Both the position numbers and the translations under genes were made by a program. A stretch of 46,212 nucleotides of DNA. Origin: Verrucomicrobiota bacterium (GTDB taxonomy: Bacteria > Verrucomicrobiota > Verrucomicrobiia > Verrucomicrobiales > DEV007). The notes under the pieces are model-generated. The model was not told where the DNA came from. It worked only from the letters and a program-made list of their open reading frames with translations, and did no database searches. The stretch lies in NCBI GenBank assembly GCA_003402735.1, contig QQNE01000022.1:1-46212 (forward strand), in the 5' to 3' direction. How positions within the stretch are numbered: position 1 is the stretch's first letter; each line of letters starts with the position of its first letter. Shown here piece by piece: positions 1 to 6,903 of the stretch.

Positions 1-1
1 A

Positions 2-103
2 ATTGCTCCTGTTTCGGCTGACTTGATTCACGCCTCTCGAACATACGGGATCATGAACCAATTTTGGGAGCTTTGCCAGTGGGGTTTTTCAACAGGCTGT
101 TAG
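2..103 (+). CDS. 3' end of an unidentified upstream gene (partial)
   Basis: A reading frame is open from the window edge to a TAG at 101-103. It encodes about 33 residues ending in QWGFSTGC, with composition that looks like real protein (FWELCQWGFS). The start lies outside the window. The next gene's likely start follows 15 bases later, so the two are probably cotranscribed. Given the HAD and phosphoribosyltransferase genes downstream, it may be another member of the same biosynthetic module, but 33 residues are too few to identify it. Confidence 0.4.
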   Translation: MAPVSADLIHASRTYGIMNQFWELCQWGFSTGC

Positions 104-117
104 GGGTTGACCTATCG

Positions 118-690
118 ATGACATTGTGCGCTCTCCGAGATGTCGACCTGGAGTCGAATCGCCGCACCGAACACAGCGGCCAGCAAGACACTCGGGAGGC
201 CCTCTACGAAGAGGTGAGCGTCCGCTTGGGTTCTGCGCATCGCTGGCGCGAAGTTGGCCCTTCCCTCATCTCTGCAATTGACGATCTTTTCGTCGAACAT
301 CACCCTGAGCTGATCGATCCATTCGTCCCAGATTACCTTGCTTGCCTTCGAAGCCGTGGATGTAGCGTGAGCTTGACCAGCAATACTGCGTTTGTTCCCG
401 GCATAACTATTCGCCGGGTACTAGACATCCTCGGTCTGGGGGATCGCTTCGATTTCCTGCTGTTCTCGGATGAGGTCGGTGTCGGCAAACCAAATCCGGA
501 ATTCATGTGCAAGGTTTTTGGGCATAGAAATTGTCATGCATGCGTCACCTCAGAGGTTCTTCATCTGGGGGATAACGAGGCGACCGACGGGGAGGGGGCG
601 CGTCTGGCTGGGTATCAGTTCGAGCTATTTGACCCTCGGCAGGGTTTCTGCTGGCGGAGGTTGCAACGTGAAATAGTGAACGCGACATGA
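118..690 (+). CDS. HAD-superfamily hydrolase
   Basis: Predicted soluble phosphatase or phosphohydrolase of 190 residues. The ATG at 118 is chosen because AGGGG lies about 12 bases upstream and because it puts a candidate motif I, D8-V-D10, at the N terminus; a TTG at 64 would only add residues overlapping the previous gene. Motif II is SLTSNT (85-90), the motif III lysine is K124 in VGVGKPNPEF, and motif IV is LHLGDNEATDGEGA with D152 and D157. Motif I reads DVDLE rather than DxDxT, which is slightly atypical. Its stop overlaps the next gene's ATG by 4 bases, so the two are translationally coupled. HAD plus phosphoribosyltransferase pairs are known from Ter-associated nucleoside-like biosynthesis modules; that role is inference. 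Confidence 0.8.
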   Translation: MTLCALRDVDLESNRRTEHSGQQDTREALYEEVSVRLGSAHRWREVGPSLISAIDDLFVEHHPELIDPFVPDYLACLRSRGCSVSLTSNTAFVPGITIRRVLDILGLGDRFDFLLFSDEVGVGKPNPEFMCKVFGHRNCHACVTSEVLHLGDNEATDGEGARLAGYQFELFDPRQGFCWRRLQREIVNAT

Positions 691-1508
691 ATGAAATAGC
701 TTCCTATCACAAAATCCGGTCAATAGATGACATTCCGTTTGACCAAGTTCGCTGCTCAATGTTTAAGCATGGTTGCGGCATTACCGCTGAAGAGTTCGGC
801 GCGGAATTGTGCGATTTTGTATGGCCGATGGGTATTTGTCAACCGAGCCATCAGGTGGTGGTGGTTCCAAGCCCATATCAGCATGTGTTGCCCGCCGCAG
901 GTTACTTGGCGAGGGCGTTTCAGGAACATTTGAATATAAGACTCTCTGACGCAGGGCAATCTGTTTCGGAAGACGCGAGAATTTACCGGAACACGACCTA
1001 CCGGGAAGACTACAGTTCAATGACCCGCGAGGACCGGCTGAAGCTTATTTCGGGCGATAAATTCTACATCGACGGATCGTTTGTCGAAGGCAAGCACTGC
1101 CTTTTCATTGATGACATTCGTGTCACAGGGAGTCACGAATGGGTAATCTCAGAAATGTGCCGCAACCTTAGGCTCGATATCCGGGCGACATTTATTTATT
1201 ACGCAGAGATCGCAGACGTGGGAATCCCTGCCTCGATCGAGGCAGATCTTAACCGTGCCACGATCACTGGAGTGTGTGATCTCGCGGATCTGATGAATTC
1301 ACCCCGCTTTGTCTTCAACACCCGCGTGATCAAGATGGTCCTTGCGGCGGACTCCCATGACCTAGATCAATTCACGACGCTCCTGTCCAGATCGATTCTC
1401 AGTAAGCTCTATCGCCTAGCTGTAGGAAACGACTATCACCGAATTTCAGGCTATACTAGAAACTTCGATCGCATTCGATCGTTGGTCACCTCGCCAAAAC
1501 AGGGTTAG
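687..1508 (+). CDS. Phosphoribosyltransferase (PRTase_3/ComF-like)
   Basis: A 273-residue type I phosphoribosyltransferase-fold protein. The PRPP-binding signature is visible as CLFIDDIRVTGSHE (residues 138-151), with the paired aspartates D142 and D143 and the T147-G148 phosphate loop. A beta-strand with VVVVPSPYQHVLPAAGYLA (57-75) precedes it and probably forms the substrate side. It shares ATGA with the HAD gene. PRTases of this size, next to a HAD phosphatase, occur in the Ter (tellurite/stress) biosynthetic operons, where they are thought to make a ribosylated metabolite. No TerD, ATP-grasp or aldolase gene lies within the window, so membership depends on what lies to the left. Confidence 0.75.
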   Translation: MNEIASYHKIRSIDDIPFDQVRCSMFKHGCGITAEEFGAELCDFVWPMGICQPSHQVVVVPSPYQHVLPAAGYLARAFQEHLNIRLSDAGQSVSEDARIYRNTTYREDYSSMTREDRLKLISGDKFYIDGSFVEGKHCLFIDDIRVTGSHEWVISEMCRNLRLDIRATFIYYAEIADVGIPASIEADLNRATITGVCDLADLMNSPRFVFNTRVIKMVLAADSHDLDQFTTLLSRSILSKLYRLAVGNDYHRISGYTRNFDRIRSLVTSPKQG

Positions 1509-1604
1509 ACTATGGATGTTCAGGGTGATTGGGTAAGCGCGGGATACGGAGGGACAACCTTCTGTATGTGAATGCGTGAACACACCATCTGCATCCATCC
1601 TCCC

Positions 1605-1867
1605 ATGGTCAAACTCCGCTTAACCTCCTTCGGCTCGGACGACTCCATCCTCATCCTCGACCGAGTAAAGGCTCCGTCCGTTCTCGCCGCCCTTGGTTTC
1701 ATCTACGCTCGGCTTTGTAGCTTGTGCGGATCGAATGCCTCTCTGGCGAAGATCCTTCATTCGACCTCCTCGCCTGCCTGGCAGCGCTCAAGAAACCCGG
1801 CGACGGCTACGAACACCGAAACGGACTGCTCCCCGACGAGGACTTTGAGCTGTCATACGAGCGCTGA
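1605..1867 (+). pseudogene. Small hypothetical ORF, apparently frameshifted
   Basis: Two adjoining frames each read like protein. From ATG 1605 the first gives MVKLRLTSFGSDDSILILDR and continues through about FIYARLC near 1722. The second, open after the TAG at 1718-1720, gives RIECLSGEDPSFDLLACLAA and ends in DEDFELSYER at TGA 1865-1867. A single-base shift near 1720 would join them into a protein of about 88 residues. Family unknown. It could also be two unrelated fragments. It lies between the PRTase gene and the degraded DGR-like region, a stretch with no intact gene. Confidence 0.3.
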
Positions 1868-2012
1868 GGGGTGAACAGAATCCGCAACCTCGAACCCTCG
1901 CCCCACGCAGGACAGACCGTGACAAAAAGGGTGCACGAGGCTTCGAAACACTGCATGACACCCCCGATTCGACTTGGAAAGCGAGCCCGTAGGACCGAAG
2001 GCTTCCGAATGA

Positions 2013-2297
2013 CTCATTCGACTTTTCCGTCCCGTTGGGCTGAAAAAACCCAATGCCTGGGGTTTGCACGACATGCATGGCAATGTTTACGAATGGTGCT
2101 TTGACTGGTTCGTGGAATACGCTGAGGGAGCGGTCACGGATCCGCTCGGTCCAAAAGAGGGCGTGAGCCGGGTGGACCGGGGCGGCTGCTGGGGCTCCTT
2201 CGCGTCCTTCTGCCGGGCGGCGTTCCGGAGCAGGCTCGAGCCGTCGTACCGGAGCTACGACCTGGGCTTTCGCCCTGCCTGTGTCCCCTCCAGATGA
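2013..2297 (+). pseudogene. C-terminal remnant of an FGE-sulfatase-fold protein, probable DGR target
   Basis: The frame opens after TGA 2010-2012 and runs to TGA 2295-2297. It encodes the last ~90 residues of an FGE-sulfatase (C-type-lectin-like) domain: PNAWGLHDMHGNVYEWC, then DRGGCWGSF and DLGFRPACVPSR. The N-terminal two thirds of the domain (the MGS and ALPTEAEWEYA-type blocks) is absent upstream in any frame, so it is truncated. The C terminus matches the pattern of DGR variable proteins: RGG.W...A..CR.A.R.R..P..R...LGFR, where family members encoded by template repeats carry Asn. No intact start or ribosome binding site is visible. Confidence 0.7.
2169..2297 (+). other. Candidate DGR variable region (VR)
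   Basis: In this C-terminal stretch the positions that are usually Asn in DGR template repeats are occupied by D, C, G, S, F, S, F, F, S, L, Y, S and Y. Their codons are GAC, TGC, GGC, TCC, TTC, TCC, TTC, TTC, AGC, CTC, TAC, AGC and TAC. All thirteen end in C, which is what random replacement of both adenines in AAC codons gives. The invariant scaffold residues between them use mixed third bases (CGG, GTG, GCG, TTT). The sequence then ends in a conserved GC-rich block to the stop codon, where an IMH-like site is expected. No template copy is seen in the window, so the call is by pattern only. Confidence 0.6.
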
Positions 2298-2313
2298 AAA
2301 CAGAAACAGGAAA

Positions 2314-2393
2314 GCCGGAGGCAGCGCGTGACGGGGGACAGGGCGGACGAGCGGCAGCGAGCGCTCTGGCAGCCGTCACGTGCTGCCTCCGGC
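2314..2393 (+). other. Long hairpin downstream of the candidate VR
   Basis: The arms 2314-2334 and 2373-2393 are complementary over 20 of 21 bases, enclosing a 38-base loop that itself contains a 5-bp GAGCG/CGCTC pairing. It starts 17 bases after the stop of the FGE-fold remnant. Hairpins or cruciforms just downstream of the variable region take part in target recognition in the Bordetella phage DGR, where the stem is much shorter. It is not followed by a T-run, so a rho-independent terminator is unlikely. Confidence 0.6.
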
Positions 2394-2422
2394 TCGCGGG
2401 GTGGCCAGAGAGTGAATGAACG

Positions 2423-2569
2423 ATGAAATACGCGCATTTTCATGTCCCCGCATGGGGCGGTGATCAGGAAACCCGCCTCAATGTCTTTCTGCGCTCCCAT
2501 GCGATTCTGAAGATCGAGCAACGCTTCGAGGATCGGCCGGAGCGGCTTAAAAGTAGGTTGGATCTGTGA
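2423..2569 (+). pseudogene. N-terminal stub of a DGR-associated (HRDC-type) accessory protein
   Basis: ATG 2423 opens 48 codons: MKYAHFHVPAWGGDQETRLN, then VFLRSHAILKIEQRFEDRP. This resembles the N terminus of proteins often encoded between the variable gene and the reverse transcriptase in DGRs, with the (E/R)LN.FLRSH.(V/I)L...(R/Q).F pattern that normally continues into an HRDC domain. The reading frame runs into the 64-bp palindromic repeat at 2553 and stops at 2567-2569 inside it, so everything after about residue 43 is lost. The family assignment is from memory and moderate. Confidence 0.45.
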
Positions 2570-2616
2570 TCCGACCGTCCAAGATGGTTGCCGCTCGGAT
2601 CACAGATCCAAGCTAC
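2553..2616. repeat. 64-bp REP-like palindromic repeat, copy 1
   Basis: The outer arms GTAGGTTGGATCTGTGATCC and GGATCACAGATCCAAGCTAC (ending at 2616) form an imperfect inverted repeat around a 20-base centre. It ends 30 bases before the likely transposase start. Copy 2 (3327-3390) differs at three positions; copy 3 (38663-38726) keeps the arms but has a different centre. This is the REPIN-like architecture mobilised by RAYT transposases. Confidence 0.85.
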
Positions 2617-2646
2617 GAAACGAATCGAAACCCAATCACGCAACCC

Positions 2647-3330
2647 ATGTGGAACCTACCCTCACCCGAAGGTTTCCGCGGCCTGGACCCGCACGCGCCG
2701 GTGACGATCTACCAACGTCATCTCCCGCACTGGCGGCAAGCCGGTGCGACCTATGCGGTGACGTTCCGGCAAGCGGACTCCCTGCCGCGCCACCGGGTGG
2801 AGGAACTGCGGCGGTTGCGTCAAGATTGGGAAGCCCGCCACCCGGAGCCGCGCGGCGAAGCCAAGTGGGAGGCATATGCCCGGGACTTCACCCGGCGCGT
2901 GGATGCCTGGTTGGATGAAGGGTATGGGAGCTGCCTCTTCCGCGAACGCGCCCACGTGGATCTGTTGGCCGAGGCGATGACCTGTTTCCACGGCAGACGT
3001 TACCACACGGGTGCCTACGCCATCATGCCCAATCACTGCCAACGCCTCATCCGGCCGTTTGCGGGCGAGGCGTTGGAAAAGCTTCTTCAAAGCATGAAGG
3101 GAATCGTCGCTCGAGAGATCCAGTGGTGTCGGCGGCGGCGAGGCGAACGGCTGTGGGAACAGGAGAGTTACGACCGCATCATTCGGGACGAGGAACATCT
3201 GGCCCATGCGATCGACTACACCGGACGGAACCCAGAACGAGCCGGGCTGAGCCACGAGAGGGCCTGGCGATGCTGGATCGCGCCCGAATGGGCTGCGGCG
3301 GGCTGGCACTTTGATGCTTTTGGTAGGTAG
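2647..3330 (+). mobile_element. REP-associated tyrosine transposase (RAYT, Y1/IS200-like), HUH motif degenerate
   Basis: A 227-residue transposase of the Y1_Tnp (HUH single-strand nuclease) superfamily. The ATG at 2647 is preferred because an earlier ATG at 2566 would begin inside the repeat. YAVTFRQADSLP (36-47) is the typical first strand, YAIMPNH (124-130) precedes the HUH site, and ESYDRIIRDEEH with Y175 is the catalytic tyrosine region, followed by IDYTGRNPERAGL. The HUH motif should be H-x-H, but here reads H130-C-Q132, so the second metal-binding histidine is gone and the enzyme may be impaired. The stop codon lies within repeat copy 2. RAYTs are normally single-copy and domesticated, and flanking REPs are their hallmark. 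Confidence 0.85.
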
Positions 3331-3390
3331 GTTGGATCTGCGATCCGACCGTCCAAGATGGTTGCCGCTCGGAGCACAGATCCAAGCCAC
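3327..3390. repeat. 64-bp REP-like palindromic repeat, copy 2
   Basis: Same orientation as copy 1, with 61 of 64 bases identical. It starts within the last two codons of the transposase gene. The three differences fall in the arms and weaken pairing (TGC for TGT, GAG for GAT, GCC for GCT). Together copies 1 and 2 bracket the transposase as direct repeats. Confidence 0.85.
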
Positions 3391-3591
3391 AAAAAAACGT
3401 GGCGACGCCGCAATGATGCAAAATTGTTGTTTCGTTATCCTCATCATGCCGTCGTCCCTGCATTTGCACAACTTACGGGACATTGCCCGGCAAACTTCGG
3501 TTGCGGCCTTCTCGACGCTGAACGACGGTCCGTAGGTGTATCGGCAGGGGGCCAGCGCTGGCTCCCATCGGCAGCGTTGGCCCCTATCCCC

Positions 3592-6144
3592 ATGGAACCT
3601 GACTTGAATCTCTGTTCGCTGTCCGTGGAGGAGGCGTTTCGGCAAGCGGGCTCTAGTGTTGAGGGTCTGGAAGGGGTCGAGGCTTCCAGGCGATTGGCGG
3701 CGGATCGGTTGGCGGGGAAACGGCGCGCCAAGGGGGGCGGATGGTGGCGATTGCTTCTGAATCAGTTCAGGAGTCCGCTCGTGATCTTGCTTCTGGCGGC
3801 GATGTGCATTTCTGCGGCCGTCGGCGAGACGATGGACGTGATGATCGTGGCCGCAGTGGTCTTGATGAGCACCTTGCTCGGTTTTTTCCAGGAATATCAT
3901 GCATCCAACGCCTTGGCCGCCTTGCTGTCCGTCATTCAGGCGAGAGCCACGGCCCTGCGGGACGGCCGGGAAATTGATTTGCCGGTGGACGAGATTGTCA
4001 GGGGAGACGTCGTCGTGCTGAACGCGGGAGACACGATCCCCGGTGACGGTTTTCTCATCGAATCGAAGGATCTCTTCGTCGATGAATCGGCGCTGACCGG
4101 TGAGAGTTTTCCCGCGGAGAAAAAGGCTGGGGAGATCTCGCCCGAGGCGCGTCCGGGGGAACGGACAAATGCCGCGTTTGAGGGAACCCATGTTGTCAGC
4201 GGCAGCGCGCGTCTTTTGATTCTGAGGACGGGGGCGGACACGGAATACGGCAGCATTTCCGAGAGCCTGCGTCTGCGGGAGCCTGAAACCGAATTTGAGC
4301 GGGGGCTGCGCCGATTTGGCGAGATGTTGATCCGGGTGACGCTCGTTTTCGTGATCACCATCTTCGCGATCAACGTCATTTTTCATCGGCCCGCCCTGGA
4401 ATCGTTCCTCTTTGCCCTTGCCCTCGCGGTGGGGATCACGCCCGAGTTGTTGCCGGCGATCGTGAGCATCACGCTGGCCGGTGGGGCGAAGCGGATGGCG
4501 GCAGATCACGTGATTGTGCGACGGCTTTCCGCGATCGAGAACCTGGGCAGCATGGACGTGCTGTGCTCGGACAAAACGGGAACGCTCACCGAGGGACGGG
4601 TGAAATTGGAGGGGGCCCACGATGTTCAAGGACAGGAGAGTGGGGAGGTCCGGATGCAGGCGGTGCTCAACGCGGTGTTTGAGACCGGCTTCACCAATCC
4701 GATCGATGAGGCGCTGCGCGCCGAGGCGGGGGACGGGGTTCAAGGCTATACCAAGTTTGACGAGGTGCCCTACGACTTCATCCGCAAGCGGCTCAGTGTG
4801 GTGGTGGCGGGGCCGGGCGGCGGCCACCTCATGATCACCAAAGGAGCCTTCGCCAACGTGCTTTCGGTCTGCAGCAAAGTGGCGACCGCGGATGGGGAAA
4901 AGCCGGTGGAAGAGATGCGCGCCGCGCTGCAGCAGAGATTCTCCGATTGCAGCGAGGCTGGGCACCGTGTTCTGGGGATTGCCGTGCGCGACGTCACCGG
5001 CGATCCCGAGATCAACAAAGACGACGAGCGGGACATGACCTTCACCGGTTTCCTTCTGTTCGCCGATCCGCCGAAAGCGGGAGCGGCCGAGGCGGTCGAA
5101 GAGATGCGACAGCTCGGAATTCGATTCAAGGTGATCACCGGGGACAATCGGGTGGTGGCGCGCCACCTCGCGGGCCTGATGGGGATCGGCAGTCCGCGGG
5201 TTCTCACGGGCGAAGACCTGCGCCGGTTGAGCGATGCGGCTTTGGTGCAACGCGTGGGTGAAACCGACATCTTCGCGGAGACGGAACCGAACCAGAAAGA
5301 GCGGATTCTGATCGCGCTGCGCAAATCGGGGCGCGTGGTCGGTTACCTGGGGGACGGCATCAATGATGCGGCAGCGTTGCACACGGCGGATGTGGGCATC
5401 TCGGTAGATGGAGCGGTCGATGTGGCCAAGGAAGCGGCCGACATTGTTCTGCTCCGGAACGATCTCGGCGTCCTGGCCCGAGGGGTTCGGAATGGACGGA
5501 TCACGTTTGCGAACACGCTCAAATACATCTACATCACCACCAGCGCGAACTTTGGCAATATGTTCAGCATGGCGGGAGCCTCCCTGTTTCTGCCCTTCCT
5601 GCCCTTGCTCCCCAAGCAGATTCTGCTGAACAACTTTCTGTCAGACCTGCCCGCACTCACCATCGCCACCGATTCCGTCGATCCCGAGCAGGTGATGCGG
5701 CCGCGGCAGTGGGATCAGCGGTTCATCCGCCGTTACATGGTCGCCTTCGGGCTGGTCAGTTCGGTCTTCGATTGCTGCACGTTTGGGGCCCTGCTTTGGT
5801 TTTTGCATGCCGATGTTTCCCAGTTCCAGACCGGGTGGTTCATCGAGTCGCTCATGACCGAACTCTTCATCGTCCTGGTGATCCGCACCTACCGACCCAT
5901 CTTTCGGAGTCAGCCCGGACGAATCCTGACTCTTGCCAGCCTCGCGGTGGCTGGGGCGACTCTCGTGCTGCCCTACACGCCCATGGGCGCTCTCTTCGGG
6001 CTGGTTCCGCTTCCGTGGACGTTTCTGTTGGTGTTGATAGGCATCACGTTCCTCTACCTGTTGACCAGTGAGTTGGTGAAACGGGTGATGTTCGCCCAGC
6101 TCGATCGCATCCAAGGCGGTGGGAGAGCTGTGAGTGGGGCCTGA
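3592..6144 (+). CDS. mgtA: Magnesium-translocating P-type ATPase (MgtA/MgtB family)
   Basis: An inner-membrane P3B-type ATPase of 850 residues that uses ATP to import Mg2+. The start ATG 3592 (MEPDLNLCSLSVEEAF) gives the usual family length; the frame is open further upstream, but that part is translated repeat and junk. Visible motifs: TGES at 169-172 (actuator), DKTGTLTEG with the phosphorylated D327, GDGINDAAAL at about 587, and the membrane-4 motif ITPELLPAIV, which is characteristic of Mg2+ pumps (compare TPEMLPMIV) rather than Ca2+ or heavy-metal pumps. NNFLSDLPALTIATDSVD near 680 is also MgtA-like. No Mg2+-sensing leader is recognised in the 200 bases upstream. It is followed 69 bases later by the VIT-family transporter. 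Confidence 0.93.
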   Translation: MEPDLNLCSLSVEEAFRQAGSSVEGLEGVEASRRLAADRLAGKRRAKGGGWWRLLLNQFRSPLVILLLAAMCISAAVGETMDVMIVAAVVLMSTLLGFFQEYHASNALAALLSVIQARATALRDGREIDLPVDEIVRGDVVVLNAGDTIPGDGFLIESKDLFVDESALTGESFPAEKKAGEISPEARPGERTNAAFEGTHVVSGSARLLILRTGADTEYGSISESLRLREPETEFERGLRRFGEMLIRVTLVFVITIFAINVIFHRPALESFLFALALAVGITPELLPAIVSITLAGGAKRMAADHVIVRRLSAIENLGSMDVLCSDKTGTLTEGRVKLEGAHDVQGQESGEVRMQAVLNAVFETGFTNPIDEALRAEAGDGVQGYTKFDEVPYDFIRKRLSVVVAGPGGGHLMITKGAFANVLSVCSKVATADGEKPVEEMRAALQQRFSDCSEAGHRVLGIAVRDVTGDPEINKDDERDMTFTGFLLFADPPKAGAAEAVEEMRQLGIRFKVITGDNRVVARHLAGLMGIGSPRVLTGEDLRRLSDAALVQRVGETDIFAETEPNQKERILIALRKSGRVVGYLGDGINDAAALHTADVGISVDGAVDVAKEAADIVLLRNDLGVLARGVRNGRITFANTLKYIYITTSANFGNMFSMAGASLFLPFLPLLPKQILLNNFLSDLPALTIATDSVDPEQVMRPRQWDQRFIRRYMVAFGLVSSVFDCCTFGALLWFLHADVSQFQTGWFIESLMTELFIVLVIRTYRPIFRSQPGRILTLASLAVAGATLVLPYTPMGALFGLVPLPWTFLLVLIGITFLYLLTSELVKRVMFAQLDRIQGGGRAVSGA

Positions 6145-6213
6145 CAGGTTTTTTCAGATTGCGGGGGAATTCCTGCAGCAACTGGTTTATCATCCCACAA
6201 GCTACCTTCCCTC

Positions 6214-6903
6214 ATGAGGCATCCCGAGTTTCACCGCACCGACCGAGTTGGATGGCTGCGTGCCGCCGTTCTCGGAGCGAATGACGGCATCGTTTCCACC
6301 GCCAGTCTGATCGTGGGCGTGGCCGCGGCGGAACCGGAGAAGGGCGGCGTTCTGGTGGCTGGCATCGCCGGGCTCGTGGCCGGGGCGATGTCGATGGCCG
6401 CCGGGGAATATGTTTCGGTGAGTTCCCAGTCGGACACGGAGAGCGCGGACCTCAGTCGGGAGCGGGCCGAGTTGGCAGGCGATGGGGAACGTGAGCAAGC
6501 GGAACTGGCGGCGATCTACGTGTCGCGCGGTCTCGGACCGGGCTTGGCGCGTGAGGTGGCGACTCAATTGATGGCCAAGGACGCCCTTGGAGCGCACGCG
6601 CGCGATGAGCTGGGGATCTCGGAGACGCTGAGCGCGCGTCCGGTTCAGGCGGCCTTGGCTTCGGCCGGCACCTTTGCGGTGGGGGCGGCTCTGCCCCTGT
6701 TGCTCGTGCTCTGGGTGCCGCCCGCGAAGCTGGTCTGGGTGGTGTCGGGCGCGTCCCTGTTTTTTCTGGCGATTTTGGGTGGACTCGCCGCCCGGGCGGG
6801 TGGTTCCCCGGTCTTCAAGTCGGTGACCCGCGTGACCTTTTGGGGGGCGCTGGCCATGGGGCTGACGGCGGGAGTGGGGGCAATGTTCGGAGCTCGTGGC
6901 TGA
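6214..6903 (+). CDS. VIT1/CCC1-family Fe2+/Mn2+ transporter
   Basis: A 229-residue membrane protein of the vacuolar iron transporter family, which moves Fe2+ or Mn2+ out of the cytoplasm. Family signatures are LGANDGIVSTASLIVGVAAA (residues 20-39), GAMSMAAGEYVSVSSQ (56-71) and DALGAHARDELG in the cytoplasmic metal-binding helical region, followed by three C-terminal membrane segments. In eukaryotic VIT1, glutamates of the central helices bind metal; here several Glu residues occupy the same SADLSRERAEL...EREQAEL stretch. It follows mgtA, so both may belong to a divalent-cation homeostasis group. Its end overlaps the next ORF's GTG by 8 bases. Confidence 0.9.
   Translation: MRHPEFHRTDRVGWLRAAVLGANDGIVSTASLIVGVAAAEPEKGGVLVAGIAGLVAGAMSMAAGEYVSVSSQSDTESADLSRERAELAGDGEREQAELAAIYVSRGLGPGLAREVATQLMAKDALGAHARDELGISETLSARPVQAALASAGTFAVGAALPLLLVLWVPPAKLVWVVSGASLFFLAILGGLAARAGGSPVFKSVTRVTFWGALAMGLTAGVGAMFGARG

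Noticed and set aside
2662..5382. 906-codon open frame on the minus strand opposite mgtA
   Set aside because: It is antisense to a gene with all P-type ATPase motifs; its translation is Arg/His/Pro-rich and low in hydrophobic pattern, typical of a GC-rich shadow frame.
6144..6213. Rho-independent terminator after mgtA
   Set aside because: CCTGACAGG before a T6 run gives only a 4-bp stem with one-base loop, too weak to call.
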